Below are positions 6,733 through 15,689 of a stretch of 30,596 nt of DNA, one piece after another. This DNA comes from a virus, in IMG/VR virus record IMGVR_UViG_3300032665_000136, positions 1-30,596 of that record. One strand, written 5' to 3'. How positions within the stretch are numbered: position 1 is the stretch's first letter; each line of letters begins with the position of its first letter. The notes beneath the pieces were generated by a model, which saw nothing but the letters and a program-made list of their open reading frames with translations, was not told the DNA's origin and did not search any database. Position numbers and translations under genes: made by a program.

Positions 6733-7570
6733 CGATTAACTCCTCTAGCTGAGATATAATTTCTTTTGATAAGAAATCTTTTTCAACATAATGAAATAAT
6801 TGCGGTTGTTTAATATTACCTACAACTAGTTCTCCTTTATTGTTCAGTACAAAAGGTACAATATCCTGCCATCTATCTGCACCAGATGGCCACCCTTGTA
6901 ATGGAATTTTCATATGAACAAATTTCATAGGGTTTAATCTATCTATTGCAGTCTGTTGTAGTCCTGTTATTTCAATAGTAATGGCAGCGGCCAAATCCAT
7001 ACTAAGCCATTTTTGATAGTAATCTGGGGCATATATAGTGTAGCATGCTTCCCAGTTATTACAAACAAATTCTAGTACTTTGTAAAAATCGTAAGCAATA
7101 TCTGATTTTTTAAAATAATGACATGCAAAATACGGGTTAGTTAATCGATTTGCAATAAAAGTTTTTCTATGAAAAGTATCTAACGGAATATGTTCTTGTT
7201 TATAATTATTAATATGTGAGCAAAATTTAATGTCAAAATTACTACAATATGTCCACCAATCACTGATATCACCGGACATTAACATGTCTGTATCCAACAC
7301 TATTGTTTCATGATAAGGTGTTACGTGATAAAATTTCCAACGGTGTTCTGCCGCTAACGGGCTATTACCAATTTCTTCAAACCATGGAATAGGAATTATT
7401 TGATCAAATGCTCGTAGATATTTTTTAGGAACTGTGTTGTTAGTAATTAAAGAAACATTGGTTATTTCTTTTTGACTATTTTTAATACTTAACGCCAGTG
7501 CATAGGCCTGTTGAACATAGTCAACTGTGTCGGTATTTTGTGCAAATAATAAAAATCCTTTAGACACCAT
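6719..7570 (-). CDS. Putative GT-A/GT8-like glycosyltransferase (DTD motif)
   Basis: A 283-residue protein with the layout of small retaining GT-A enzymes. An N-terminal strand and helix (GFLLFAQNTDTVDYVQQAYAL) is followed by SLITNNT (about 40-46), RWKFYHVTPYHETIVLDTDML with D93-T-D95 at the end of a hydrophobic strand, and FVHMKIPLQGW near 220. This resembles glycogenin-like (GT8) proteins, where DxD binds Mn2+ and the nucleotide sugar. Glycosyl transfer is inferred. It is paralogous to the next upstream gene (LIAQN, SLITDNT, DTD). GGAGG sits only 2 bases before the ATG, so the GTG at codon 2 is also a possible start. Overlaps of 11 and 14 bases with its neighbours point to a single mRNA. 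Confidence 0.75.
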   Translation of the reverse strand: MVSKGFLLFAQNTDTVDYVQQAYALALSIKNSQKEITNVSLITNNTVPKKYLRAFDQIIPIPWFEEIGNSPLAAEHRWKFYHVTPYHETIVLDTDMLMSGDISDWWTYCSNFDIKFCSHINNYKQEHIPLDTFHRKTFIANRLTNPYFACHYFKKSDIAYDFYKVLEFVCNNWEACYTIYAPDYYQKWLSMDLAAAITIEITGLQQTAIDRLNPMKFVHMKIPLQGWPSGADRWQDIVPFVLNNKGELVVGNIKQPQLFHYVEKDFLSKEIISQLEELIDAKV

Positions 7571-8408
7571 AACCTCCGTCGATGTAACGATTTAAACTAA
7601 ATTTATTCATTACATGGACATCCAATCCTGTAGTCTTAATAAGAGTATATTCGCCTAGATGACTTTTCTTTTCAATTAAGAATTTCATTTTATTATCATC
7701 TGTACTTACTAAAACATCCTTATCGGATGTATATGTCATTTGTCCAGGTAATTCGATTACAAAATTACCTTCTGTTTTTCCATTAAAAATATGTATAGCA
7801 ATACTGAACGCATAATCATTTCTAAAAGTGTTTGTCTCAATAGCATATAGAGTTCTGAAATAAACCCAATTATTTTTAATGTATTCAATCATATCAAAAA
7901 AAGATTGCATTAATATATTTTTATCAAATATAAAAACACTTGCCCAATAAAAAGGAATGCTATAGGGATTTATTCTCTTAAATGCATCTTCATTTCTATC
8001 CGATGCTAGATCAAAACTTTTTCTGTATATTTGAAATTCGTATTGATTATGTAACGCAGGTTTTAAAATACTAGAATTTAAAATATAATCTGTATCCATG
8101 ACCAATGTGCGATCGTAAGGCGATAAATTATAAACACTGGTACGACTAAAATTTTTCCATTCGGACGTTACTCCTGTAATAGATCCGTCGAAAAATTTTC
8201 TTGTTTGGATTGGTCCTGTTGTGTCTAGTTCTATAACTTGATCAAACCCGTGATTAGGATAATTACTAGACAACCATCGTGTATTATCTGTAATTAAACT
8301 AACAGGAATATCTAAATATTTTTTAATTCTACTAGCGGCAAAAATTGCCATTTTGATGTAATCAATTTTAGAATTATTCTGTGCAATTAGTACAGCACCT
8401 ATTGTCAT
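7560..8408 (-). CDS. Putative GT-A/GT8-like glycosyltransferase (DTD motif), paralogue
   Basis: A 282-residue protein that starts TIGAVLIAQNNSKIDYIKMAIFAA, continues with VSLITDNTRW (about 36-45), a GFDQVIEL block also found in the neighbour, and YDRTLVMDTDYIL with D105-T-D107. Order and spacing match the adjacent 283-residue protein, so the two arose by tandem duplication followed by strong divergence. Its ATG overlaps the upstream stop as ATGA. The catalytic assignment rests on the DxD and fold-like strand order only. It could act on virion surface proteins or on a host or phage sugar; nothing in the window decides this. Confidence 0.73.
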   Translation of the reverse strand: MTIGAVLIAQNNSKIDYIKMAIFAASRIKKYLDIPVSLITDNTRWLSSNYPNHGFDQVIELDTTGPIQTRKFFDGSITGVTSEWKNFSRTSVYNLSPYDRTLVMDTDYILNSSILKPALHNQYEFQIYRKSFDLASDRNEDAFKRINPYSIPFYWASVFIFDKNILMQSFFDMIEYIKNNWVYFRTLYAIETNTFRNDYAFSIAIHIFNGKTEGNFVIELPGQMTYTSDKDVLVSTDDNKMKFLIEKKSHLGEYTLIKTTGLDVHVMNKFSLNRYIDGGYGV

Positions 8409-8755
8409 AATTCAACTATGTCCGCAATCTTTCTTTTACGTTTTAATTCATTATACTTTGCCGCATAATCGTTAGTTGATTCAAAATATACAAATACAAT
8501 ATCATTTAAAAATTTCTGTACGTCTTCAATTAGTACAGGCAAATCATTAGAGTCGACAAATACTGCATCAGTTGTATATCCTAGATCAATAACTGTTTTA
8601 ATAAACGTAATTAATTCAGAATTTATTTTGAATGCCGCACCGTTGGTATAATATACCAATTTTTGATTGTATTCTTCTAGTATTATTCTGCGTTGATTTG
8701 AAAGTGTAGCAGTATAATTGGCTACAGCAAACGCTTTTTCAATTCTCTCATCCAT
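8405..8755 (-). CDS. Hypothetical protein, 116 residues, first gene of the transferase operon
   Basis: Mostly helical, with FAVANYTATLSNQRRIILEEY near the N-terminus, VYYTNGAAFKIN in the middle and a charged C-terminal helix (YAAKYNELKRKRKIADIVEL). The function is unknown, though the pattern is reminiscent of small conserved proteins of T4-like cyanophages. An upstream in-frame TTG at 8761 could extend it by two codons. The ATG at 8755 is preferred because GGAG lies 7 bases before it. A TTGACA promoter begins right behind the upstream gene, and the stop overlaps the next ATG. Confidence 0.72.
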   Translation of the reverse strand: MDERIEKAFAVANYTATLSNQRRIILEEYNQKLVYYTNGAAFKINSELITFIKTVIDLGYTTDAVFVDSNDLPVLIEDVQKFLNDIVFVYFESTNDYAAKYNELKRKRKIADIVEL

Positions 8756-8767
8756 AAACAAACTCCG

Positions 8768-8787
8768 TAGTGTACTATATTACACTA
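8768..8787. promoter_or_regulatory. Operator-like inverted repeat over the -10 box
   Basis: TAGTGTA (8768-8774) and TACACTA (8781-8787) are perfect 7-bp inverted arms around a 6-bp spacer, and they cover the -10 box and probable start site. A second near-palindrome, ATTACACTAGTATAAT (8779-8794, one mismatched pair), overlaps it. The symmetry suggests a repressor or activator site, but no regulator gene is in the window. Confidence 0.4.
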
Positions 8788-8805
8788 GTATAATTAGCTT
8801 GTCAA
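8777..8805 (-). promoter_or_regulatory. Sigma70-type promoter for the six-gene transferase operon
   Basis: On the minus strand, the -35 box TTGACA (8805-8800, exact consensus) and -10 box TAATAT (8782-8777, four of six) are 17 bp apart. The predicted start is near 8770, about 15 bases before the ATG at 8755. The -35 box starts 5 bases after the stop of the preceding structural gene, so virion transcripts could also read through into the operon. Confidence 0.7.
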
Positions 8806-8809
8806 TGAT

Positions 8810-10648
8810 TTAGAATGATGAAACTTGGGCAACTGTCGGCAAATAACTATAAGTATTGATACCAGTTGTTTGGTTAGCTGTTACATGGCTGCCTGATGCA
8901 TACGTGATATTGACTTGAGCGGCTACTGTGCCAGTAACGTCCTCGTCTATATCAAAGGTATTTCCGCTACTCTTGTAAGTGTCTTCCGTTGCGGCTGTCG
9001 ACAAATCTTGCAATTCAATTTTAAATGTTAATACACTACCGCCAGCATCTAATTTTGCCAATATGTCATATTGGTTTGGTGCATATAACACAGATCCTGA
9101 ACTGCCTAAACTAGCTGTATATATAGTAACATATGAACCGCCTTTATTTGCTAAAAAATAATTCCAGCCATTACTAGTATTTCCAGCGGTTGTTGTAGCA
9201 GAACGTGTGCCAGTTAAACCAAAAGAAATAGTTCCCATGTTGTTTAACAATGTGTACCAGGAATCATTTTTATTTGCAGGTACAACTGTTGCAGGAGGAT
9301 AAGTTGCAGGTATTGTTGCACTAGCAGTTGATGTTCCTGCTTCACTCATACTGGCAGTAAATTGTATTAGTCCGCCCGAATTAAAGAAATACTGTGCGGC
9401 TTGTGCGGCAGTATATGAACCTCCACCGCCGTATGTACCACCATTCCATGTCACTGTGAACACATTATTAATTGTTTGAATATTACTTTCAATAACGTTA
9501 AGATTGTACGTCATTGTCGTTGTAGCAACTGATTGAGATATGTTAACTGAGTAACTTGTAGCAATAAATGGACGACTTGGAGAAGGTAATCCTGGTCCTC
9601 CTACTGACTGACTTAAATTGACATACCATTGAGATCCGCCGGCAAAGCCATTAATAATTGTACCTTGCGTAACACCTCCGTAAGCATCTCCTGTTCCGCC
9701 GCCATACAACATCATATTAACAGCAAGAGTACCGCTTGTAATACTAGTAATAGTTAATGTACTATTGACAATATATCCTGAAAAAACACAAGTGTTTACC
9801 GATGTGATCTTTGTGCCAGATGCAACTCCAGAACCTGTTACTGTCATGCCTGCAACAAGAGATGCACTTGGAAATGCAGTTGTTGTCATTATATTTCCAA
9901 CAATATATGCACTTGCTGTAGGGTTTGGGTTTGGATTTGTTATAGTTGATCCACCCCAAAGATACGATGAACCTACTCTATACGCAGTATAGGGAAAATT
10001 ATTTAAAGGAGAAGATAATCCTGTAGTGCTAGCTAGCATTGTGCCTGGAGGTGTTGCATAACATCCAGGATACGTGACTCCGTTCACAGTAGTACTACTA
10101 GAATTAGCTAATGCTGATGCTATTACACCATATGCTATTTTATCAACTTCTCGAATGTCTGTGCTTGTTGTAGGTATTGTAAGAGCAGGACTAGTAGCTA
10201 CACCTAGCTGATGATAATTTAAATTTGTAATATCTAAATATAAATTATTCCAATCGCTTACTTTAACTTTACCTCCGGCACCTGCTAACTGAGAGCTATT
10301 CAAAATTTGTCCGTAACCCGGATACACGCCACCACCCGAAGTATACACGCTCATAATATTATATACTATTGTTTGAATAGCATTATAATCTTCATAAACA
10401 ATTGGTATCACAGTACCTGTGAACGTTGTTGGAGAACCCGAACTTCCTACTGTTTGACTAGTGCTAACAGTATAAGTTCCTGTACCTCCAGTTCCTGTAC
10501 CTTGAGCAAGTATATAAGTACTATTTGCACCAGCATTCCATGTAATAAGCATTGGCACTATTACAGGTTGGTTGGCAGTAACAGAGGTAACAGTTAATGT
10601 TGTCCCTGAAATATAACCAGAAAATGTTTCAGCTGTTGGAAAAGTCAT
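8810..10648 (-). CDS. Virion structural / tail-fibre-like protein, 612 residues
   Basis: A Gly/Ser/Thr-rich, beta-rich protein with the composition of a tail-fibre or tail-appendage subunit. It contains three copies of a fibre module. The first, FSGYISGTTLTVTSV with YTVSTSQTVGSSGSPTTF, spans about residues 8-75. A second, degenerate copy is around TASAYIVGNIMTTTAF, and a third is VFSGYIVNSTLTITSITSG. Between the first and second lies a core domain with DYNAIQ, VKVSDWNNLYLDITNLNYHQ and GVTYPG. The C-terminus carries FDIDEDVTGTVAAQVNITYASG. The whole is paralogous to 10650-12746. A good ribosome-binding site is missing and only one base separates it from the upstream stop, so translation is probably coupled. 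The exact place in the virion is unknown. Confidence 0.75.
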   Translation of the reverse strand: MTFPTAETFSGYISGTTLTVTSVTANQPVIVPMLITWNAGANSTYILAQGTGTGGTGTYTVSTSQTVGSSGSPTTFTGTVIPIVYEDYNAIQTIVYNIMSVYTSGGGVYPGYGQILNSSQLAGAGGKVKVSDWNNLYLDITNLNYHQLGVATSPALTIPTTSTDIREVDKIAYGVIASALANSSSTTVNGVTYPGCYATPPGTMLASTTGLSSPLNNFPYTAYRVGSSYLWGGSTITNPNPNPTASAYIVGNIMTTTAFPSASLVAGMTVTGSGVASGTKITSVNTCVFSGYIVNSTLTITSITSGTLAVNMMLYGGGTGDAYGGVTQGTIINGFAGGSQWYVNLSQSVGGPGLPSPSRPFIATSYSVNISQSVATTTMTYNLNVIESNIQTINNVFTVTWNGGTYGGGGSYTAAQAAQYFFNSGGLIQFTASMSEAGTSTASATIPATYPPATVVPANKNDSWYTLLNNMGTISFGLTGTRSATTTAGNTSNGWNYFLANKGGSYVTIYTASLGSSGSVLYAPNQYDILAKLDAGGSVLTFKIELQDLSTAATEDTYKSSGNTFDIDEDVTGTVAAQVNITYASGSHVTANQTTGINTYSYLPTVAQVSSF

Positions 10649-10649
10649 A

Positions 10650-12746
10650 TTAGAGAGGATTTACTGTTGTAATGTTTGGCAAATAATTATAAACGTTTTG
10701 TCCGGTAGCATTTACCATAGTTACATAATTACCAGAAGCGTAAGATATGTTTACTTCACTGGATAATGTTCCTGTAACATCCTCATCGATATCATACGGA
10801 TTAGTACCGCCTGAACCAAATGCAACTTGTTTATAATAATCTTCAGTTCCAGCCGCTTGGAAAGATGTTCCGGATAATGTAGCTGTAATTAAATTACTAA
10901 TTACAATGGGTGTGGCTGCCGTAGCATTATTATAACTAGTGGCTAGTGTAACACTATTGTTACCAGCATTTACACTTGCTACATAATAAGTTGTTGCCGA
11001 AGATCCTGTGCCCCCGGTCAATCCATTTCCGCCAGTACCTGTTAATATAATAATTGTTCCTTGTAGTATGCTTGAAATATTGCCTTGCGAAATATTTAAA
11101 AATACTGAGCTAGGAGCACCTGTACTGGAAACTGTTCCTGTTACTGTAGGGAAACTACTTGATAAATCTTCAAAATCAATCTGGAATGTCAATTGATTTG
11201 CTTGAGCATTTAATTGTGCCCAAATTGTATATTGGTTCGGTGCATATAAATTGGTACCTGGAGTACCTGCACTCTGTACAAATATTGGAGTAAATTGATT
11301 TCCAGCCTGTGATAGGAAATATTGCCAACCATAACTAGTTCCAGTACCGCCCGATCCACTTTGTGTAACACCATAATAACTAAAATTAATAGTACCCATG
11401 TTGTTTAACAAGGTATACCATGAATAATTTTTAGTACCAGTAGTAGGAATAGCACCGGCACTGGTAGGAATTGTAGGTGTTAATGTTCCTGGACTACTCA
11501 TGCTGGCATTAAACTGTATACTACCACCTGAATTAAAGAAATATTGTGCGGCTTGTGCGGCACTATAACCATTACCGCCTGTCCAACTAACTGTAATAAT
11601 ATTACTAATAACCGATACATTACTTTCAGGAGTACCAAAAGAAGCGGAAAAAGTTACAGGAGAACTGATATTTCCAACAGACTGACTACTACTGATAGTG
11701 TAAGATGTTGCGTTGAATTGTACAGGATTTCCCGAAGTTCCTACATTAGTAAGTGTGTTATTTGTTTGATATTGAGTACCACTACCGTATAAAATAATTG
11801 GTTTTACTGGCAAATATGATTGCCCTGCACCATCTAGCATTGCTGGACTTACTATTGCTTGGCTAATTGGTCCTATTGTGTTTATAAGACCTGTACTATT
11901 AATATAACCTGAAAATACTGAATAATTTACAGTTGAAATTGTTGTTCCTGCGGCAATACTTCCACCAGAAATTTTCATACCTGCGGCAATACTTCCGGAA
12001 GGTAATGTTGTTGTAGTTAATGTAGTACCTGTTATATAACCCGTAGCTGTAATTGGTGTTGTAGGATTACTTGTACTTGTTCCGCCCCATGGACGACTAG
12101 TTCCGATTCTGTTAGAAATATATGGAAATCCGCCTGCTGTAGGGCTTGATGCAGAATTAGTTAATTGTGTGCTTGGTGGAATAGCATAAGCTCCAGGATA
12201 ACTTACACCATTAACTGTAGCTGTACCAATATTTGCTAAATTAGTAGCTATTGTCTGATAGGCTAATCTATCAGTCTCTTTAATTTTAATTGCATTAGTA
12301 GCTGTTGTTAAACTAAGTGCAGGAGTTTGTACTTGGTGATAATAAACATTTGTAATATCTTGTTGTAAAGCATTCCAATCTGTTACTTTAATATTATTAC
12401 CTGTGCTTACTGCTGTACTATTTAAAGGCTGTCCGTAACCTGTACTAGCATTGCCTAATATTCCAGCGATTGTTCCCTGAATAGTGTTATAATCGTTAGC
12501 TAATATTAAAGGAGTAGTACCGTTAAAAGTAACCGGTGATAAACTAGTTCCTACCGATTGACTTATGTTAACTTGATACGATCCGGCTTGACCACTGCCA
12601 GAAATTGCGGCAACAATGTATGTAATTGGCGTTGTTGGAGAACCCGACCATGTTATAGCCATTGGCCATTGTATCGAACCGCTTGAAGGAGCATTGGCAT
12701 ATAAAGTTGTTCCTGCAATATAACCGGTAAATGTTACTGATGCCAT
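10650..12746 (-). CDS. Virion structural / tail-fibre-like protein, 698 residues (paralogue of 612-residue protein)
   Basis: The domain order matches its downstream paralogue: FTGYIAGTTLYANA with YQVNISQSVG (about 4-75), the core DYNTIQ, IKVTDWNALQQDITNVYYHQ and GVSYPG, repeated GYI..T..T modules, then YDIDEDVTGTLSSEVNISYASG at the C-terminus. The chief difference is an extra segment of about 90-100 residues near 11155-10850, before the C-terminal block. It contains TYYVASVNAGNNSVTLATSY, a module type common in phage fibres. AAGGAA lies 7 bases before the ATG. No enzyme motif is seen. Tandem duplication followed by module insertion is the simplest history. Confidence 0.75.
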   Translation of the reverse strand: MASVTFTGYIAGTTLYANAPSSGSIQWPMAITWSGSPTTPITYIVAAISGSGQAGSYQVNISQSVGTSLSPVTFNGTTPLILANDYNTIQGTIAGILGNASTGYGQPLNSTAVSTGNNIKVTDWNALQQDITNVYYHQVQTPALSLTTATNAIKIKETDRLAYQTIATNLANIGTATVNGVSYPGAYAIPPSTQLTNSASSPTAGGFPYISNRIGTSRPWGGTSTSNPTTPITATGYITGTTLTTTTLPSGSIAAGMKISGGSIAAGTTISTVNYSVFSGYINSTGLINTIGPISQAIVSPAMLDGAGQSYLPVKPIILYGSGTQYQTNNTLTNVGTSGNPVQFNATSYTISSSQSVGNISSPVTFSASFGTPESNVSVISNIITVSWTGGNGYSAAQAAQYFFNSGGSIQFNASMSSPGTLTPTIPTSAGAIPTTGTKNYSWYTLLNNMGTINFSYYGVTQSGSGGTGTSYGWQYFLSQAGNQFTPIFVQSAGTPGTNLYAPNQYTIWAQLNAQANQLTFQIDFEDLSSSFPTVTGTVSSTGAPSSVFLNISQGNISSILQGTIIILTGTGGNGLTGGTGSSATTYYVASVNAGNNSVTLATSYNNATAATPIVISNLITATLSGTSFQAAGTEDYYKQVAFGSGGTNPYDIDEDVTGTLSSEVNISYASGNYVTMVNATGQNVYNYLPNITTVNPL

Positions 12747-12765
12747 TTAAATTCCTTTTTATAAA

Positions 12766-14253
12766 TTATAGAACTAAACATTCTACAAGTTTTGGACCAT
12801 TATCGGCATTAGATTCTAATGCAATAGCAAAAATAAATTGTCCGTCTGCGGGTGCATTGTTGTCAGATTGTCCTGTTCCAGCACTACCTGCTGTGATAAA
12901 ATCACCTTTATTAACTGGTCCTGAAATTATAGTTGGCACACGCCCTTTGATTGCAATATAAGTTCCACCTTCTTGCTCTGAATTCATCATATATGCCGGA
13001 TTAGTACTTACTACTCCAACAGCAAATGTACCAATTTGGCATTGAGTAACTTCTTTTGTTCCGCCAACCATTACGACAGTCCCTTTAGGATAGTCTCGAT
13101 CCATTATGTATTTTTCTGCTAAGTCGGCATAGTTAGCAGAAGTTGCTGTTCCTTGGAAAATGTTTGCAGATAAATTTCCATTTGAATCACGACCAGCAAT
13201 AGTATTTGCAGAAGCGGTCGTTGTAGCTGATGCATAACCGTAACTAGCAAGACTTAATAATCCTGCTTGTGTTGCAGTACCAATAAACTGACTAGCATAT
13301 ACATTTAACCATTGATAAGCACTACTACCCAAACTGCTAGTTCCTCCAATAACTGGAAGAGCATCAGTTCCTGTTAGTCTAAGTACCGGAGTAACTGTTC
13401 CGTTCAATTGTGTTGTTTGGAAGAAAATATCGTTAGAGCTAGTAAATGTAGGAGCTGTAACGTTTGCAATTAATCCGCTCTGGACTTGAGCAAGTAAACT
13501 AGGATTTGAACCAATTGTAAATCCTGTGCTAAAATTAGCACTGGTTAATGTTGCGTTTGCAGACTGAACAAACGCACTGGTAGGCAATCCATTAAATAAA
13601 ATTGAATTACTTGCAGTTCCATGGAATTGATATCCGCCAGTTGTAACACCGTTAGTCGATTGGGTAGTATTAACTAGCGTAATACCTTGTTGTATAGTAT
13701 CAAATCCAGTAAATCCTGCTGTGTTACTAGGAATTTGGAATGTTTCATTACTAATAACTGCAACTGTTACACCTTCTGCTTGTACTTGTACGATTGGAAT
13801 AGTTTTTGTACCAGCTGAATTAGTTAAACTTGTTGCATTTACTTGAGTAGTTAAACCGCCTACAGTAACTTCTTGTGGTCCGATTAGTACTGAGTTAGAT
13901 CCGTTATAAACATAAAGTTGATTACTTGCTGTATTAAAATAAAAATCGCCAGATGTTAAACCAGCTGGCTGGGTTGTGCCGGTTTCTGCACCATTTGCTG
14001 TACGGAAATAGCTTCCGTCCCAGAATTTTAATTTTTTATTACCGCTATCATACCAGATTTGACCAGCTAATGGATTTGGCGGTTGGGTTGTATTTGCAAA
14101 ATTTTCAAGCAACCAAACAAAATTATCATTTTGTGCCTGACCGTATCCAGCGTAGTTTTTACCGATTAGGGTAAGATCTGTACTAGTATCAACTGTGCCG
14201 TCCGCAACTGTTGCTAATAATACTCCATTGTAGTGATTAATTGTATATGACAT
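12766..14253 (-). CDS. Tail-fibre-like protein with shared N-terminal domain and G2-like C-terminal domain
   Basis: A 495-residue protein. Residues 1-90 (ADGTVDTSTDLTLIGKNYAG, FVWLLENFANTTQPPNPLAG, IWYD) are the same domain found in the next two upstream genes and probably anchor these proteins to a common virion site. The middle is beta-rich and low complexity. The C-terminal about 110 residues (NYADLAEKYIMDRDYPKGTV, VGVVSTNPAYMMNSE, AIKGRVP, GPVNKGDFI) resemble a C-terminal domain of many phage fibres similar to the peptidase-G2/intramolecular chaperone type. That would imply self-cleavage after folding, which is uncertain. A GATAAATATA late-promoter-like motif and AAGGATGAG precede the ATG. 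Confidence 0.78.
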   Translation of the reverse strand: MSYTINHYNGVLLATVADGTVDTSTDLTLIGKNYAGYGQAQNDNFVWLLENFANTTQPPNPLAGQIWYDSGNKKLKFWDGSYFRTANGAETGTTQPAGLTSGDFYFNTASNQLYVYNGSNSVLIGPQEVTVGGLTTQVNATSLTNSAGTKTIPIVQVQAEGVTVAVISNETFQIPSNTAGFTGFDTIQQGITLVNTTQSTNGVTTGGYQFHGTASNSILFNGLPTSAFVQSANATLTSANFSTGFTIGSNPSLLAQVQSGLIANVTAPTFTSSNDIFFQTTQLNGTVTPVLRLTGTDALPVIGGTSSLGSSAYQWLNVYASQFIGTATQAGLLSLASYGYASATTTASANTIAGRDSNGNLSANIFQGTATSANYADLAEKYIMDRDYPKGTVVMVGGTKEVTQCQIGTFAVGVVSTNPAYMMNSEQEGGTYIAIKGRVPTIISGPVNKGDFITAGSAGTGQSDNNAPADGQFIFAIALESNADNGPKLVECLVL

Positions 14254-14277
14254 GGTTGTCGCTCATCCTTATTTCAG

Positions 14278-14287
14278 TATATTTATC
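14278..14287 (-). promoter_or_regulatory. T4-type late promoter-like motif
   Basis: GATAAATATA on the minus strand ends 24 bases before the ATG at 14253, in a 44-bp intergenic gap. GATAAATA fits the T4-type late -10 (TATAAATA; remembered as NATAAATA in T4-like cyanophages). The same ten bases recur at 18611-18602 in the same position relative to a gene. These late promoters lack a -35 box. Confidence 0.55.
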
Positions 14288-14297
14288 ATAGTTTTGC

Positions 14298-15689
14298 TTA
14301 CCAACCAGATGTTGTTAAAGCCGCTCTACCCCATGTAGCATTTCCGGTAGTTCCACCGCTTACACATACATAGATATAACTAGAATCCCATGCAATCTGC
14401 CCTGTTGTACCTGCCGCTGAATGACTTGCAGGAGTTGATGTTGCAGTTGCAATGAAATTAGTTGCTATGACACTTGAACTGGAATGTATTATTCCGCCCA
14501 CATCTAATGGATATTGAGGTCTACTAGACGATGTAAATCCGTTGATACCAATATTACCAGTATTAGAACTTATAAAAAGTGCCGAACTATTAGAACTTAC
14601 CGGTAAAGAAATTTCAAAATCCTGAGATGAAATATTAGATTGTATTAAAAATTGTGTAGAATTAACATTGATTTGCGATTGGTTTGCTGTTCCTAATGTT
14701 AAAGGTATAGCATTGTTAATCTGTAAAGATCCGCTTGTTGTATTTTGATAAGTGTCGGTTGATAAGAATTGTTCAGCTGATTTTAAAGATCCGTTGGCCG
14801 CAAGTAGTTTGCTGGCTTGACTTGTTGGAACATTAAAACTAATTCCTGCCCAAGTACTAACATTAAACCCAACATTGATTGTACCTTGAATTGCATTTAA
14901 AGTTGTAGGATTTCCGCTAGTTGCAACAGTTTGGCTTACACTGACACTATATGTTCCAACTCCGCCTTGTGCTACTCCGGCACCGCCTGGCCCTGTACCA
15001 TATGCAGTAATAACTGTATTAGAAGCAATAGTGTTAATGCCTGGAGTTGTTATTGATTGTCCAACGCTGAGTGTTCCAGAAGTTACACCAGTCACTGTTA
15101 ATGTATTGCCAACAATATATCCTTGAAATACTGCTGTACTTGTGTATCCGCTTATACTGCTAGAAGGACTAGGTGTAAATGAATCTTTAGAAAAGACACC
15201 CATCAATGTACTACCAACATATAACAATACGATTACGTGAGATACTCCGTTTACATCTGTTACAGTTTCAACTACAAATCCCGAAGGACCTTGTTTTTTA
15301 GTATAAATTGGTCCAGCTAAATTATTTGCAGTACCATCATTAAAATATAATTGACTAGTTGCTGTATTAATCCAGAAACCGCCTGTACTTAATCCGCTAG
15401 GAGCAGTATCGCCTAAGAGTGTATTACCAGTTGGGGCAAATGTTGTTCCATTCCAAACTTTTAAAATATTTGCACTGGTATCGTACCATAGCTGACCTAT
15501 AATTGGATAATTAGGTTGACTTGTATTTGCAAAATTTTCTAACAACTGTACAAAATTTTCGTTGATGTACTGTCCATAACTAGTGGCGTTTTGTCCGATT
15601 AAAGTTAATGATGTATGACTTTGATCGATTGCACCGTTAGAAACTGCTGTTAATTTATTGCCATTTGTTAGATAAATTGAATAGGTCAT
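14298..15689 (-). CDS. Tail-fibre-like protein with shared N-terminal domain, 463 residues
   Basis: The N-terminal about 85 residues (NGAIDQSHTSLTLIGQNATS, FVQLLENFANTSQPNYPIIG, LWYD) match the neighbouring fibre genes. A second block around FWINTATSQLYFNDGTANNL and GPIYTKKQGPSGFVVETV is also shared in form. Around residues 185-270 is a fibre module (VFQGYIVGNTLTVTGVTSG, then GTYSVSVSQTVATSGNPTTL) that is also found in the 612- and 698-residue proteins. The remainder is beta-rich, with no catalytic motif. The ATG overlaps the upstream stop (ATGA). It is probably an adsorption-apparatus subunit. Confidence 0.75.
   Translation of the reverse strand: MTYSIYLTNGNKLTAVSNGAIDQSHTSLTLIGQNATSYGQYINENFVQLLENFANTSQPNYPIIGQLWYDTSANILKVWNGTTFAPTGNTLLGDTAPSGLSTGGFWINTATSQLYFNDGTANNLAGPIYTKKQGPSGFVVETVTDVNGVSHVIVLLYVGSTLMGVFSKDSFTPSPSSSISGYTSTAVFQGYIVGNTLTVTGVTSGTLSVGQSITTPGINTIASNTVITAYGTGPGGAGVAQGGVGTYSVSVSQTVATSGNPTTLNAIQGTINVGFNVSTWAGISFNVPTSQASKLLAANGSLKSAEQFLSTDTYQNTTSGSLQINNAIPLTLGTANQSQINVNSTQFLIQSNISSQDFEISLPVSSNSSALFISSNTGNIGINGFTSSSRPQYPLDVGGIIHSSSSVIATNFIATATSTPASHSAAGTTGQIAWDSSYIYVCVSGGTTGNATWGRAALTTSGW

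Noticed and set aside
9755-9775. TTGACA followed by ATATAT on the plus strand
   Set aside because: It lies inside a minus-strand coding region without a correctly spaced -10 box or a downstream plus-strand gene.
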